Part shown: in pieces, positions 12,501 through 27,500 of the stretch | How the letters are laid out: each line of letters starts with the position of its first letter | Position numbering within the stretch: position 1 is the first letter of the stretch | Assembly (NCBI RefSeq): GCF_910592395.1 | Contig: NC_088309.1 | Coordinates: forward strand, 10,852,501-10,916,500 | From: Lineus longissimus | Taxonomy: Eukaryota > Nemertea > Pilidiophora > Heteronemertea > Lineidae | Direction: 5' to 3' | Length of the DNA stretch: 64,000 nucleotides | Program-made: the position numbers and the translations under genes | Notes under the pieces: model-generated | Told to the model about the DNA's origin: nothing | The model's database searches: none | Seen by the model: the letters and a program-made list of their open reading frames with translations, nothing else

Positions 12501-15500
12501 CTCTGTTCATGTGAGGGTCCTGAAAATAGTTACAGACATACACATTACGCATCCTTTCCTCGAATCTACTATATAAGAACATTAACATACAAATGTAACG
12601 CGGCAAGGAATATTTCCATGCGTGATTTATTTGGGAATTACCTTTACCCACCATCCAGCAGGAAAGCTTTTTTATCATTTTCTCTGATTTCTAAATAGTT
12701 GGGAATAAAAAGGCTTGATGGCTAAGAAGGAAATGGCATTCCTTTAGGCTCTGTGAAGTCAAGATTTCATGATATAGCCATCCGATCGCTCAGTCCGTAT
12801 CGAAGAAAGGAACTAAGAGAAAACTTACCACTCCGTTTGGTAACCCTCCGACGTAGAATGGTCCAGGAAGAGCAAGGTAGATATTGATATCAAGGGGTGT
12901 GGAGCTGAATGAACTCGTAGTGCCACCTGTCGACAACCTGGTAACTGTTAACTGGCCTGTATTTCCATACCTATAAGGATAGATGAGATAAACAACAACT
13001 ATATTCCGGGTGAAGACCTAACCCACCACTTTATGTTATGCACATCAAATGCACTAGGAGATTCCTTTGAATATGCTATTTGCAGTGTTATAGATCAGTG
13101 CAATAAGACCGATAGTTCAGCTATTAGAATTTATGTGATATTTATTTGCCAGCCGTCTTCAAACATACCGCATGGGAGACCAGGGTGAGACAGTGGGGGA
13201 ATGCACATTAGTTTTAATGGCCAAGATTGCTCACCAATCTCTGCAGGGCTTTGAGTGTAGCCTATTTCAGGAACGATACAAAGGCCTACCGTGGGAGGAT
13301 GAAGGACAATAATGAGATTTTGATTGAGAGAGAATGAGAAGCCACAAACCTGTTGGCATGAACTCTGAACCAACAGCCGTCACAAACATCTACCATACTC
13401 CTGACTGTCTCCACCGCGCCGTCAATGTTGAATTCAAAAATAAGGCTTCCTCCTTGCATGTACAGCGACAGAGAGGAATTGGAAGCTTCCTCCCGGGTGT
13501 GAAACAATAAACCAGAAGTTCCATTACTGGTTTGAAAGTCAAGCTCTAAGTCGTTATAAACCGTGTTATTGGTCGGTTCTTCTGCAGCATGGCTAATGGA
13601 ATCATTTCCGAAGAATTTTACGGGCTGTTCGAATTTGTCTACGAGGTTTTCGATCTTTGCTAGCTTGGCTGCAATAGCATCAAGCCTGGCTTCAATGCTC
13701 AGCCGGGTGATAGATGTCTCTTTGTATAAAGCTTCGATCTGATCAGCCTTGGATTGGACGGTTGTCACAAGGTCATTCTGGAACTGAGTGACTGAAAGAT
13801 GTTGAAATGGATGAGCAATAGGTCCTGGCCATTTAAAAAGTTTACTAGTCCGCGTAGGGTACAGCATATGCTTGATGCTAACAAGTACGTTAGCAATAGC
13901 AAACTAGTTAGCAAACGGTTTTAACATCAAGTCTGATCTAAATTCGAATATACATGTACCAGGACGTAATGTATATTATTGAGACACATCTAATATTTTT
14001 ACCCCCGATTGCAGATGTTAGATTTCTTTTCAATTGTTTTTGATTCTGTATCATTTCACAACAGACATGTGAACTTCAGAGCTAAACCAAGTTGCAATGA
14101 ATACAGTTATTTACCTTGGTTATTCAGGTCCGCTACCACGACAGTTGCATTATTGTACGTTTCGGTGATGCCGCTAATGATAAGATCCTGATCAGAAAGG
14201 TGGTTGTCGATGTCGTACTGATGAGGCATGTAGTCCCATTCTATCTGCTTCACCACCGACATCGTTAACTCATTGAAGCTGGAGCCCTGGCTTAATGCCG
14301 TCATGATGCCCTGGTCTAGAGGAAGGAAAGAAAGAAGATATGGTAAAGGGAACGTGACATGCATCTCCGTTTTTTTGTTAAGGATTCCTTAATGATCCAA
14401 TAGCGCCGATAAGCTTTTTCTGTAGGCCTATGCCTCGACATACCGGTCAAGTGATATTCTGCAAAAATGCAGTATATGGAATAATTGCGCCTACAACCTT
14501 ATGACATGAAACATGAAGTGCCAACTTTTACCAAATATCGATCAAGCCAGCGAACGAGCTCACCGACTGCCCTTACTTTCTAACCTTCCATCTTTTAAAC
14601 TCACCGTTAGAAGTTGTCATTAGATCGGATACCTCTTTATAAAACATCGTTGAGTTAGCATCAAGATCACTCCAGTAATTTATGGAGTCCTGGTAGCTTG
14701 CATTCACCGACTCTATTTGGGATTGCAAATCTGCAAGTACAACAACGTATTGTAAAAAGCGGTGGATATATTGCTGGCAGGAAGGAGTCAGTAGTCTAGA
14801 CAGTGAGAGGGTCCTTCCCAAAGTCCCTATTCCTACCAAGACTAAATACATATTTGAAGCAAAGCAGCCCACAATCTTACACTGATTAGTTCACTTTCGT
14901 CTTTATAAAGAGAAACTGCGATATTGTTTTCCTCAAATTTATATTGTTCCTTGTCTATTTAGTAAATAAATTCACTGACACCTAAGGATGAAAAGAGATT
15001 TCACCGCATTTTCTGTTGAAAATGACATTTTATATAGATTTGCTGTTGACATTATTTTTCATACCTGCTGAAGATACCAAACTCTTAGCAACCTCCGCCA
15101 TCAACTCTTCACTGGCTTTCTTAGACTCATTGGCTTGTAATTCCAGGTTGAGCAAAGTGATGTTATCAATTGCCTCCATTGCCTGCATCATGGTCTGATT
15201 GGCCGACATGGCTAAGGTCAGTGATTGGTTGATAAGTGCTACCACGGTCTCATAGTATGTGATGGCCTCGACAGCAGTCTCACCCTTGGGTTTTACTTCT
15301 TCGTACAGGCTGAAATCAAGAACTTGTGTTAATGCGGGTGCTCGTCATGAAGTTAGGCTGAACATGGAAACAATCTGTACTCATTCAACATTCAGATTCC
15401 GTTGCTTATCATAACACTGTAGTTTTCTCTCTAGACCATTTTTGAGCAACCAAACGGCAGCGAGCTTTGCAGCTTAGAAAGTCATTTTTCAAGATTACAC

Positions 15501-18500
15501 TTACCGATTGATTTCGTCAGCATGCGTTGTAAGATTGACAATCCAAGCCTCGGCTTTTTCAACTTCAACAGCATTCATTGCCAGCACACTTGATGTGGAG
15601 TTAATACTGGTTGAGAGTGTTGCTGATGACACCATCCATGCTAGAAAAAAGACAATAAGGGATATAACATATGAATGGCCTTGAATGAATCGTTCATTAC
15701 TGCAAAAGTAAAACCAAAGCACCATCAGAATGTTTGCCGACCAAGCCAAGAAACCCATATGCAGTTGCTAAACCTGAAAACTGTAAATGACAGAGCATCG
15801 TTCACATTGGGGTACGCAGCATTCCATGATCACATCGCCACAAAATATTCGGTAGAAATATTCAAAAAGAGATAATAATAAATAAATAAATATAAATAAA
15901 ATACAGTATATTATAGTGCCCTGTCCAAGCTCTAGGCTTGCTCCAGGGCATTGTACAGAGTTTCAAGCATTTTAAAATGTCTATATGAAAATAATAATTA
16001 AGTCCATTTTAGTTAAAGTGTCCATACTAAAAGTGTCCAAAAGGGTTAAATGTCAAAAGCTGACTTAAAAAGGTGGGTTTTTAAAGCACGACTAAAGATT
16101 TGGAGTCATTTATCACAGCAAGATCTTCCGGCAGAGAGTTCCACGGTCGTTCAGATATGGCCACACCCTTGATGTTGAAATGCACACGTAATCGTTCCAA
16201 GAGGATATTATGATCAAGCGTGTCAACGGCGGCTGAAAGGTCTAACATTACTAGAACAGCTGCATTCCCTTTGTTGAGGGCGTCAAGAATGTCCGACTGA
16301 ACACGGAGAAGAGATACAAGATGGAATCGTCCACAACACAACTTACATTGTTCAGCGGCTTGAGCCTCATCAAATGCAATAGCTCCATCACTGAACAGGC
16401 CAACAGTGGTACGATGTATGTAATCAGTGTAGTTCAGGCCCAATGCAACCTCAAGGAAGAGATGCTCAGCAAATTCTTTGTGATGCTGAAATAAACACAG
16501 AAATACATGTTTAATGAGACGTCGGCATATAATGCCAATATCGTAGCACCTTGAATCAGTTTGGGAATAGTTTTATTGGCAACAAATACAATACACCAAC
16601 AGAAAGGTGATGTACATCAGATCACAATTGTCTTTTGGCCATCAAGTGAAGAATTGAAATTTGTTGAAAGCTTGTCCTAGAGTTTGCGTCTGAACTCTTT
16701 AATGAACCTACCATTGTTTCATTGAGAACAACAAGTGTGTCCTGGCCAGTTGTTTCAATAGCAGTCAGGTCCATAGTTACACCATCATAACTTTGATTCA
16801 ATAATGCATATTTGTCGTCGATGACGTGACTCTGCTGATCTAGGTTCGAAAGGAACTGATTCTGGAAAAGGAATGAACAAGCGTATATGTATAAAGAAAG
16901 AACATTAAAGCACTGTTACATAGACGTTTTTCGAGCCTTGAGATTGCATTCTCAGGGGAAGAGGAACACGGGCAGACCACGCACAGCCTGGATTAAGCTC
17001 CATGGAAGCTATGGTGAAGTCCATAGGGCTTTAGAGTGGAACCAGCAACGGACAGAAGAATTTGGAAATGAGTACGTGTAACTCACCTTTGCCCAGTAAA
17101 AGGGGAAAAGTATAAGTACACATGTAAGTATTACATCGACGTTCGATTCTAGCGTTCTTGCGTACATGACATTCGGCCAGATAGCTTCCGCTGTTAAGGT
17201 CACATAGCTCTGTTTAATGCTTACCTGTTCAGAAGCACCTTGGAGCCTGTCACCAGTCATCTGTACGGCCTGGTCCGAGAGAATAGTCTCATTGACTATA
17301 ATCTGTAGGTTTTGGACGAGTGTGATGTCAAGCTGAGTGTCAATCTTCTTGCTGGCCACCAAAATCTGAATTAAAAATGATATAGTCTATAGTCTATAGT
17401 CTATAGTCTGCAATGGTTATCGAAATTGCATAAAACTACTTTTAGGTCTACTGCAAGAGGGGACAAAACGACACTAAAGCCTGCAGTAGGCCAATTAATC
17501 GCTTGCTGTAATAAAACTTGATCACCCCGCCAAAAAACCATGCTGGTATACATATGCGACTGGCAATAATAGTGACATCTACTGAAACGTACCTCTTGCG
17601 CGCTCTTGTTATGCTGCAGTAAGTCTCCTTCGACCTTGGATGCCTTTTGCAGCGTGAGGACAAGTTGTGCCTGTGTATCAAGAATGCCTTGCCTCAATGT
17701 CGCCAGTCGTATAGTCTCTTCCAGGGTGACATTCTCAAGTTGATAAGCGTTGGACATCAACAGATAGACCTGAAACGGCATTGAAGAAACACTGACTTTA
17801 TTGTAACAACTTCGCGCTGTAGAAATAATTTGTCTTCGGCATCTCGAGGAGAGTCCACGGCAGCGAAGGAATTCGTGTTTTAGGCAATCGCTCCGGGCAA
17901 GGTCCTTTTGGCGATTTTGTGCCTTTTTGGGGTCAAATCTCATTGTTATCGGCCTTAACACCCGATAATAAGAGGCAATTTGATGTGATTATTATATACG
18001 TCATTTGTTGCGACTGTTGTAAAGGTTTTCAGCTCTGTAATTTTGCTGTAAATTCATGGTTTTCTGTTGAAACTTTATGGATTGGAAGTAGTTTCATTGA
18101 CTGTACACCATGGCGCTGACGGTTGATTCTTCTTCTGATTGTCCGAGTGCATTCCTAATGCCCGGTAATATTAGTGGAACGACGCCTGAAAAGAATGCTG
18201 CCTGGTACGTTGCTATTCTGTAGTGGTGTTGTAGCTGTTCTTGGTTTCTGGTGGAAAAAATGACGTTCGGATTTGTAGCAGGGATGGCAATTTAGCTGAT
18301 GTATGATCTTGTACATCATGGTGAGCTTGGTCTTGGCTCTTCGCTAGGCCAGAGTTGGCCATCCTAAATCATTTTAGATGGCCGTGACACTCTGCCGGGG
18401 CTCGTAAGATCTTGTCAGGAATCTTGCCGCTCTTCTTTGGACCACTTCTATCTTTTGTTTGTTTTCTTTAGACGTTCTATCCCAAATTGTTGTTGCATAG

Positions 18501-21500
18501 GCCTACTCTATTCTTGGCCTCCCTGCTCACATCCGAGTGTTCCATTATCCTTTTTGCAGACCGATTTGTTGGGTGGTGACTTTGTGTTTGAGACATTTGC
18601 CATTTTTAGAATTAGGATGCAGTTGTTTCATGTGTGTAAGGAATGTGCTATAAAAATAATATGTAAAGAGCAATCTCTAGTGAACTCACACAACTGTTTG
18701 ACATGGGGGAGCCCCCGAACCCCCGTCCTTCTGACATATGTAGCCAGTACATTGGGGGATGAGTCCCCCAAACCCCCTCCCCGTTCTCTGAAAGTGACAG
18801 GTTTTAGTCAGTACATTGGGGGGAAGGCCCCCCCAACCCCCCCCATTGGACTCTAAAAATAGAATTCCTTGGAGACGCTGAACAATAAGGCGCCATAAAG
18901 AAATAGTCCTCGCCCCGGTAGCTGTCTCATATCTGCTGAAAGAAGCAGCTCTTTGTGGTGAAATAATAATTGAATGCATGTCATGACACCCAGGAGCTTT
19001 TTCTCATTTCTGAAACAGTTGCATGGTTGGAATGAATTGCCAAATCAGTCCGTCAAATCTCTATGCAATGAAAATTGAAATGTCACAACTGTCTCCACCG
19101 ACGTTGTCCTGTATGTCCTAGCAGACGATTTTTAAATAAATAATGTGATTGATATACCATTGGAATGAATTATTTTTTCAATGATATGAAAGTTGAAAAC
19201 CCTCTGACATGTCTGAGTACAAAAATGCAGAGGCAAGACACATCATGCATGTCATGACACCCAGGAGCTTTTTCTCATTTCTGAAACAGTTGCATGGTTG
19301 GAATGAATTTCCAAATCAGTCCGTCAAATCTCTATTCAAATGGAACATTATGACCTCTCTATATTTGTGCAGTAGTGTTAAAACTGACTTTTTTGAAGTA
19401 AAGTACGTAAATCGAGAAGAAGAGGACGTTTACTTCGTCTGCAATGAAATGTCACAACTGTCTCCGCCGACGTTGTTGTCCTGTATGTTCTAGCAGACGA
19501 TTTTTAGATACATGATGTCCCACACTCGCACTTCAGGACAGTGGCGCCGGTGTGAATAAATCTACTTGCGTGATTGGTCAATGGCTCATGACGTCATGAA
19601 ATAATTGCGTCAACAACGGGAATCATGGTGACTGCGGTGCGTCGTGAAAGCAGGATCGGCCAGCGCGGCCCGTATGGAATGCAACAAACTGTACCGGAAC
19701 CGGAACTGTCATGGGTCTGCACAATTTTTTTCAGATTCGATGGACATGATGGATATATGAATTTTGTTTACACTTTATACATACACGTAACCATTACACT
19801 CACTACGTTGTGTGAGTTACTACCGGTACTAGTATTTTGACAACTTCACGCTTGCTTGAAATTATTTCTCTTGGTTTCATGTATATATTTCAGTGTTGAT
19901 GAGGTAATGTACTAACATAATGTGTCTCAAGCAACCGTAAAGGCAGTATCGTATGGCAGTATTGTGAGAGAGCTGTAAATGAGACGACAGTGCATGGAAA
20001 TGTTGTAGGTGAACCGAGTCTGTGTAGTGAGTGAGACAAAGCAATGCCAGCGATGCAGCGCCAATACGTGTACATTTAAATGGAGAAATGCATTGACCGT
20101 CATTTCTATGACTTCGTGTCCATCTTGGATGGTGATTAGACAGACCTTTCAGCCCAATGATTGTGAAAGCATATTATTGTCGGCAGTTGGTTGACTTGTT
20201 ATGTACTAACCTGCGACATTAGATTGCCAACAGAGGCGTTAATTCTCGGCTCGATTTGTGTCATGTTGTCCAGTCTCTTCAAAATGCTACCTAAAGACTG
20301 TCCAGATACACCAAGCTTTTCCAGCGTTTCGTTCAGGCCGGCTCTCATGGCCTCCATTTCTTTATCAATGACCATTACTTCTGCTACCATGGTGGACGTA
20401 TTCCAGTACACCTCCCAGTTCTGTTGGAGTTGGTCAGTTTGCGATCTTAGGGTAAACTCACAGCGGTCACAGCCTGGAAAGGAATGATGAAGTCAATTAT
20501 GTTAGTGAAAAAAGTTGTTGTAACTGAACTTCAGAGGATGGCGTTTCCTATAAACCACAGTGTTTACCACTTACTTCTGCAGCCAGAGTCGCTGAAGTCC
20601 ACATGCATTTTCATACACTCGTCACAGTCTCGGCCCCGGACACCGGGGCGGCAATTGCACTGACCAAACATCCTGTCACAGGGGGTCGCAGGGTTGGTTC
20701 CATTTGCGTCACAGCTGCAACCTGTAATAAAGAAATCATTGGATAAGAGAAAGTTTGCTTGCAAGGTCTTCGAACTGCACCTGCTTCCTGGTGTTTTCTT
20801 TTCGTTTGCAGTTTCCCTCCTCCTAAACGTTAGGAAGCAACTTCACTGTTTCTCTGCATGTCTTTTGGAAAAAGTGTCTGTGCATCCTCCCAAGAAAAAT
20901 ATTTGAAATAAGAACGTGCGACTTACTTTGGCATTGTTGATAAGGTAAACCCCAAGAACCGAAGGCACATAAGCCACATTTGTCACCACTTGCATTCAGA
21001 TGGCAGTTACAGATACCAGTATCAAGGTCACACTGAAGCGAGGCCGAACCAGCTGCGTTACATTTGCAATCCACACAACCTGAAGCAGTGATAACGAAAT
21101 ATCAGACATGTGGCTACAGTGAGTAGTATCTGTATTCATGCACGCAAAAACGTATTACTTCAAAGTTTTGCTGTATGGTATGTCAGATGCTCTTCCAGAA
21201 CTTTACTTCAAGAGAGATATGTTAACCAAAACGTGATGATTCAGTATATTAGGGCCGTTTTGACGACATGAAAAAAACCACACGCGATCTGATTGAATCC
21301 GAATGCGGTTTAAATTTTTCTCGTCTTAATGCAAAATGATCCGGATCAATGTGGTCCCATCCGGATTAAAAGAAAACCATCGATCGAGGTAGTTTTAATC
21401 TGGATGCATCCGGATGCATCCGTATCAATAGCGTCGTCTAAACACAAATGGATACCCGACTTGAACATGTTAAAAAACCTTATTTTGAAAAGAAGCAATT

Positions 21501-24500
21501 TTCTATCCAACAGAAACTGTTAAAAAACTATCCGTCTTAAAAAAAGATAATCAAGCTCACCAGTTATGTTTGCCACGTATGTATAACCATAGTGGTTGAC
21601 ATCACACTGGTCGCACACACGGCCAACAACACCCGGCAGGCACTGGCAGGCTCCTGAGGCATAGTCACACACCTTACTGAGACTCCCGTCCATGTTACAA
21701 TTACAGCCTAAAACAATGATTAAGAATATACCGGTATTAAGTATCACTTATGTTATCATGGTTATGGGAAAATCATCACGACTAGCTAAAAAAACTGAAA
21801 ACTTTCAAAAAAGTTAAGAATGTTATAATGTACTGGTATAGTGCCGTAAAGTCGCACGGACCATTTACTTGTTTGTCAAATGAGTAAACAGAAGGGGACG
21901 CGTTTGGAGAATGTTTTGCTACCCAGGGATCTCTATATTGGCCTCGGCACCATACACTTTATACCTGTTTGCCAGAAATGGGCCATGGAGATCAGGCAAA
22001 ATTAAACCCGTTTGCCAAGTGAGTAAGCAGAGGGGAACATGAATGGAGAAGCAGAACAGTATTTAGGCAAACGTGAGAAGGAAAAAAATATTTGCCTCAT
22101 TGACATGTCGGAAAATCAAGACCAAAAACCGACCCGTCCTTGCAACTTTTATGTTTTCGGTGTGTTAGTGTTCAAGCACCTGGGCCAATTAATTATTGAA
22201 AGACGTCGTGGCATTTTGATGAAATAAACCTACCACTGCAGACCTGTGTGGTTGCATCACCAAAGAATTCATCGGCGCATCTTTCACAATTGAAACCATC
22301 CGAATTGAAGCCGCAGCTGATACACTGGCCATTGGTGATGTTACATCTATCTGTGTTGCCATTACAATTACATCTTTGGCATTGGCCAGTGAAGGCTACA
22401 TCTGGGTTTCCATAGTAGAAGTCGTCGCAGCTGAAAAAAGAATGAATTGGTTCATTCCAACAAAAAAGAGGCGATTAGAAAATAAAGAATCATCGCCTTT
22501 GTGCATTCGAAAGCTGTTAAGATACACGGCTCAAGTCTAGGAAGTCAACATTTGAATTCAGGACGCCTCGTCCCTGAAAATGTGGCTTCCAGCAATCGTG
22601 AGGTCTACACACTTGCTAGAAATCAAAAACTTTTATTTGAGCTTACCCGTCACATCTATCACCGATATAACCAGTGTTACAATATGAACATTTCACCACT
22701 GCTCCAACCTCTTGGCAAGTCGAGTTGACTACTCTTGGTGAGTAGCAGGGACACGCAGTACAATCAGTAGGCGTGCCTACGCTAGCATCTCCATAGAAAC
22801 CGGACTGACATTGATCACAGTTAAAACCTGAAAAATCAATAGAATATTTCGAATAATTATTTTATCAAAAGACGTGAAGATAACTTTTTGACATTGCTCT
22901 GAAATGAGATATGTAAGGTTAATGGAAAGAGTCTGATAGTAATGTAGGCTTACCTGTGGTGTCGTGTTGGCAGGCAATGCACTTTCCAGTGTCCGCATCA
23001 CAGTTGCTCGAGTGCCCGTTACATTCGCAGGGAACGCACACACCGAGGAAGTCATGGCTAGAGACGTTCGCTCTCTTGAAACCATAAGCACATCTCTGAA
23101 AGACGAAAACGGGTAAAGCATCAAGAATCGCATGGATATCTGTCATTCAGCTTCCCTTCAAGTTGGGGCCAAATTCTCATCCTTTTCCGCCTTCCAAACA
23201 GCTCTCTTTCGGTATCAGGAGCAACACAAAGTTGCCTTTGTAATACGGCACTCTAGAACCATCGACAAACAAGAAAGAGTCTTAAAAAATGATGGGAAAA
23301 TTAATGTCTGTTGCATACACAGGATGCTATGTACATATCCTCTTCCTTCATTAAAAGGTCGGGTAAGCTAGAAAAAAAATGGAGTTGTTTATCTCGTACG
23401 TACCTCGCACGACAAACCATCGTAAGCCGTTGGACACTGGCACTGCTCAACACCAAGTGCTGGAACCATTGATGAGCTGTTTGACATTGCGATGTTATAA
23501 CTCGCACCGAAAAGCCTGAAAAAGATGTAACGAGAAATGAATTAGCAGGATAAAATTCTAGTTGGCACAGTGAAATCTGTAGGTGGGGCTAGATATCGCG
23601 TTTAACGATGTTACCAAAAGAACTGTTCTGTTTAAAAGTGGTCAGGATGTTGCTGCCGCTGTGAATCATTTGAATGCACTTTTTAAGGTTTTTAAGTAAG
23701 TATTCTAAAGTTAAAATTCAATTGAAGACAAGACAAAAGCCAATAAATGTATCATACGTGTTTGAAGACATTGATACTTAAACTATGTTACAAGTACGCA
23801 CCAAGGCCTATTAACAAATATATACATGTATTTTAAGAGGTTAAAACATGGGCACTATATGTCATTTAAAATTAAAGTTAAACCTACTTTGATATATGTG
23901 AACCTGTGAAAAATGTAGCTGGGAAAAGAATCATTTCCACGTTCTGTAGCACAAGCAGGAACTGTTTCCGTGAAGGATTCCGACTGCTTCCCTCCATTGA
24001 CCAATCATGTTCCCACATGCTGATATTGACCGTCGTCATCGTATCGTCTGCTAAAGCTGTAACGTTATGGTAGAAAATGGCTCCGTTCTTTCCCAAGAGG
24101 GCTGCACTAGAATAGGATGGAGTTCCTGCGCCTTGTGCGGTGTACTGCACTTCGAAAGAGACCACTCCTTTGTAGATACCAAGTAGATTCCCGGAGAATG
24201 GTACCCCCATTGGCCACCAGAATAACCGTTCCGTGGATGCACCGGCCATGTTTGCTGAGAGATGTGTCCGACCTGTTGCTGGATCTACTGTGACGTTGTG
24301 ACTGAACATTTTGGGGCCATTCATCAGGAAGAAGGAGCCCTCCGTGAACAAGTCAACCTGTTGGTGGAGAAAGAATAAGAAGGTACTTTCTGAGCCCGAT
24401 GTAACAGATATAACATATCATTTGACCTCTAACGAAAGTTAACGTGCCCGGTACGGAAAGAAGAGTCGGCTCACCTTTTGGCGTTTCCAAGACGTGCTGC

Positions 24501-27500
24501 TACAATTCGATGTAGTTCCCATGCAGATGCAGTCAAGACAGCCGTTGGGGTGGTCCTCATTGTTGAAGAAGGTGCCCGACTTGCACTGGTCACATGTCAA
24601 GCCTTCCGTGTTAGTCTACGTTAAAAGAGAAGAGACATCAGGATAAATGCGCACCTTTCTGGTAAACGAGCCCTTTCCATCAGCTCAATTTGGTACCCGC
24701 AGATCGCAGTTGCCCAAGCTCCATACCTTAGAAACACAAATTGGAAGTTTCCTTCACCCACGTTCGAAATGGTATATTTGGGTTATACAATAATGTATCT
24801 CAAATTAATAACGCTGCAGAAGAAGAAGAGATCATATTGGAAGCAATTTTAAAAACGACCGAATTCATCAGCAGCAGTACCCTGTCATCAGCCAAGTTAG
24901 GGACCATATTGATTGGAATGTTTGACTGTTTTGGCCCAAGAAATAAATTTGACGAAACATCGTATACTTTTCTTACCTTACACGAACATTGTCCAAACCC
25001 CTTGTCGCAGACACTGCTTAGACTACCGTCCATATCGCACCCACAATCCATGCAGCCACTTTCGCTGTAGTGATTGTATCCATCTGCACACTGTTCACAC
25101 TTGTAACCATCCACACCAGGTTTACACGAGCATTGTCCATAGGTAAGGGTACATTGGAGGCTGACAGAGCCTGTTGCATTGCAGTTACAAGCCTGGAAGA
25201 AGAATAATTTACAGTTGTGCAATGGCTTTAAGTGCATCTCTCGTAAAATAAGGTAATAGCGTTCTCGTCAGACAAACGTGGACAAACAGGGTGGTTTGGT
25301 ATGCGCCTGGTCTGACATCATCGTAAAGGTATCGGAGAAGGAAGATTTGCTCTTCTCAATAAGGGAAGAACAAGTCTTGTATGTCTGAGTACGAGAAATG
25401 CACTGACATCCAGGATTTCTTCAAGCCAAGATCACATGCGCCCTACCTCGCAACCTTTCGTAGTGTGCCAATTCCAGTGATTTACAACGCAAGTATCGCA
25501 TTTCCTTTCTTCTGTGTTTGCTGGACACAAACACTGTCCGGTGGTTCTCAAACAGTTCTTGTTGTCAGCAGCACAGTCACAAGCTAAAATGAAGAATTTT
25601 GCTATGAAGATATTGTGTCAGGAATAATCAGCACGTTCAACAATCTGATTCTGGACCACTGTTAAGTATACTTTGCTCCTGATACTCTGCAATGCCATTT
25701 TGATCTCATGTAGCTGACTGATTATGCAAAGAAGATACCAGTTAAAACAAATAATTGACACTTTCCACTTTCGACAGTCAGCACACTTGCAGCTAAAAAA
25801 CGACCCTGACGTCAATTTAAGCGACCTATTTACCCTGGCAGCCTGCAGAAGTCAAGTTGTAGAACCCAGGCATGCACACATCGCACGTTCTTCCAGTCAC
25901 GCCAGCCTTGCAATGACACTGCCCGCCATACTGTTCGCATGTTTTATCGAGGCTTCCTACAGCGTCACACCCACATGGCACACCACCGTCCATGTAGATA
26001 ACACTTAGAGAAAACATCTGCTTCCGGCAGAAGGCATCATCGGACCTGGAGACAAGCACACAGAAATGGGTTAACGATAGAAATGGGAGAGGATAGGTCT
26101 CATGACTATCCAAATAAAATGTAGGCTTCATCGTTGAATCCCAGGACACCCTATTTGCTTAGCAGAGGGGGACGCCTAACGAGAAGATGCCGAGAGCATC
26201 GTGTGACATTCTCAGAGGGAGTAAGGAGAAGGGGACATGAGGAAAAGGAGGTGGCCGCTGGTATACGGGTACGCGGGTGTATTTACTGGTATACTTGTAT
26301 ATTTTATTGTCACCTATACACTGGCCAGCCTATAAATGCTTATGAGACACAATTTACATCGAGTTACTAGGGCATATTTTATCAGTCATTATATTATACA
26401 AGGAATAATGGACTAGGTCCCATCTGTTGTATTGACTATAGAACAAGCATGCCCTGGTGGGCGGTGCATCAGATTGCTCTCATGCACTATATATTTCCGT
26501 TCTTTAAGACCCATGAGATCCATTCGAAACGAACGTGTGTAAAGAAGTGGCCAATCGGTTGTAATTGTTTCTCAACGGTAATTCTTTCTCAACACATTGT
26601 AATCTCATAAAAATGGCGAATTTAATGAAAGTTTGCTCTGACTTACATGCTGCCGTCCGTGAGGATTCCACAGTCTTTGACAAACTGGTCCGCAAGGCTG
26701 CTTCCCAAAGCATCAGGGGTTGCAAACTCTTCTGGGAGTGCAATAATCTGGTCCTAAAAAAAGAACACAAAACTTATATCAAGAAGAGAGTGGTTTGATC
26801 TAAGCGGAAAATATGAGACTTGGGATATTAATTGTTGAAATCATATGAGTAGAAATTATCAGAACTAACGCATTTTCAATGGATATCACACTAAATTAAA
26901 GCAATTTCCGCATGTAGCTTTACCAACAAGTCTACCATGAAACCAAAGATTCCAAAATTTTGCGGCGTTACTTACAAGATAAACGGCACCCGTAAATGTT
27001 GCTGTTACAGAGTATTGTCCTGGATTCAATGACAGTTCGCCTTTGCCCGATATAGGATAGGTACACCATCCGCCTACGCATGTAGGCAATGCCTCCGTGA
27101 AAGTGATGGGACTTGAACCTTAATAAACAGAAACGAAAAGAGATATACAATGGATAGATTTCCAAGAATAGAACACGCGTGTTTATCAAATCGTTTCGGT
27201 TTTAAGGTACATGTAAACAACCAAAGCTACTAACATGGTGCGTATATCACCGATAGCTGCAGCTGTTTTTCTTGCAAACAGCGAAGGAAAAATATTCATT
27301 TGGTGTGGATGGTATAGGCGGATAGATGATACCATATCAATAACAGGTAGTGGCATCTACATGTACTGTGCTAATACGATTTTTCTCAAATACTCTTTTA
27401 GAATCATACAATGAAAAACGAACACCCTTTAAGATTCGACAGAAGCAACAACGTTATGATTCTCTCTTTCTCAGTGATGTTCAAAACGATACAAACCATT

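Noticed and set aside
16081-16443. Fusion of laminin coiled coil to reverse transcriptase
   Set aside because: A strong donor at 16346 and exact phase to exon 32 show that the reverse-transcriptase part is intronic; only readthrough would join them.
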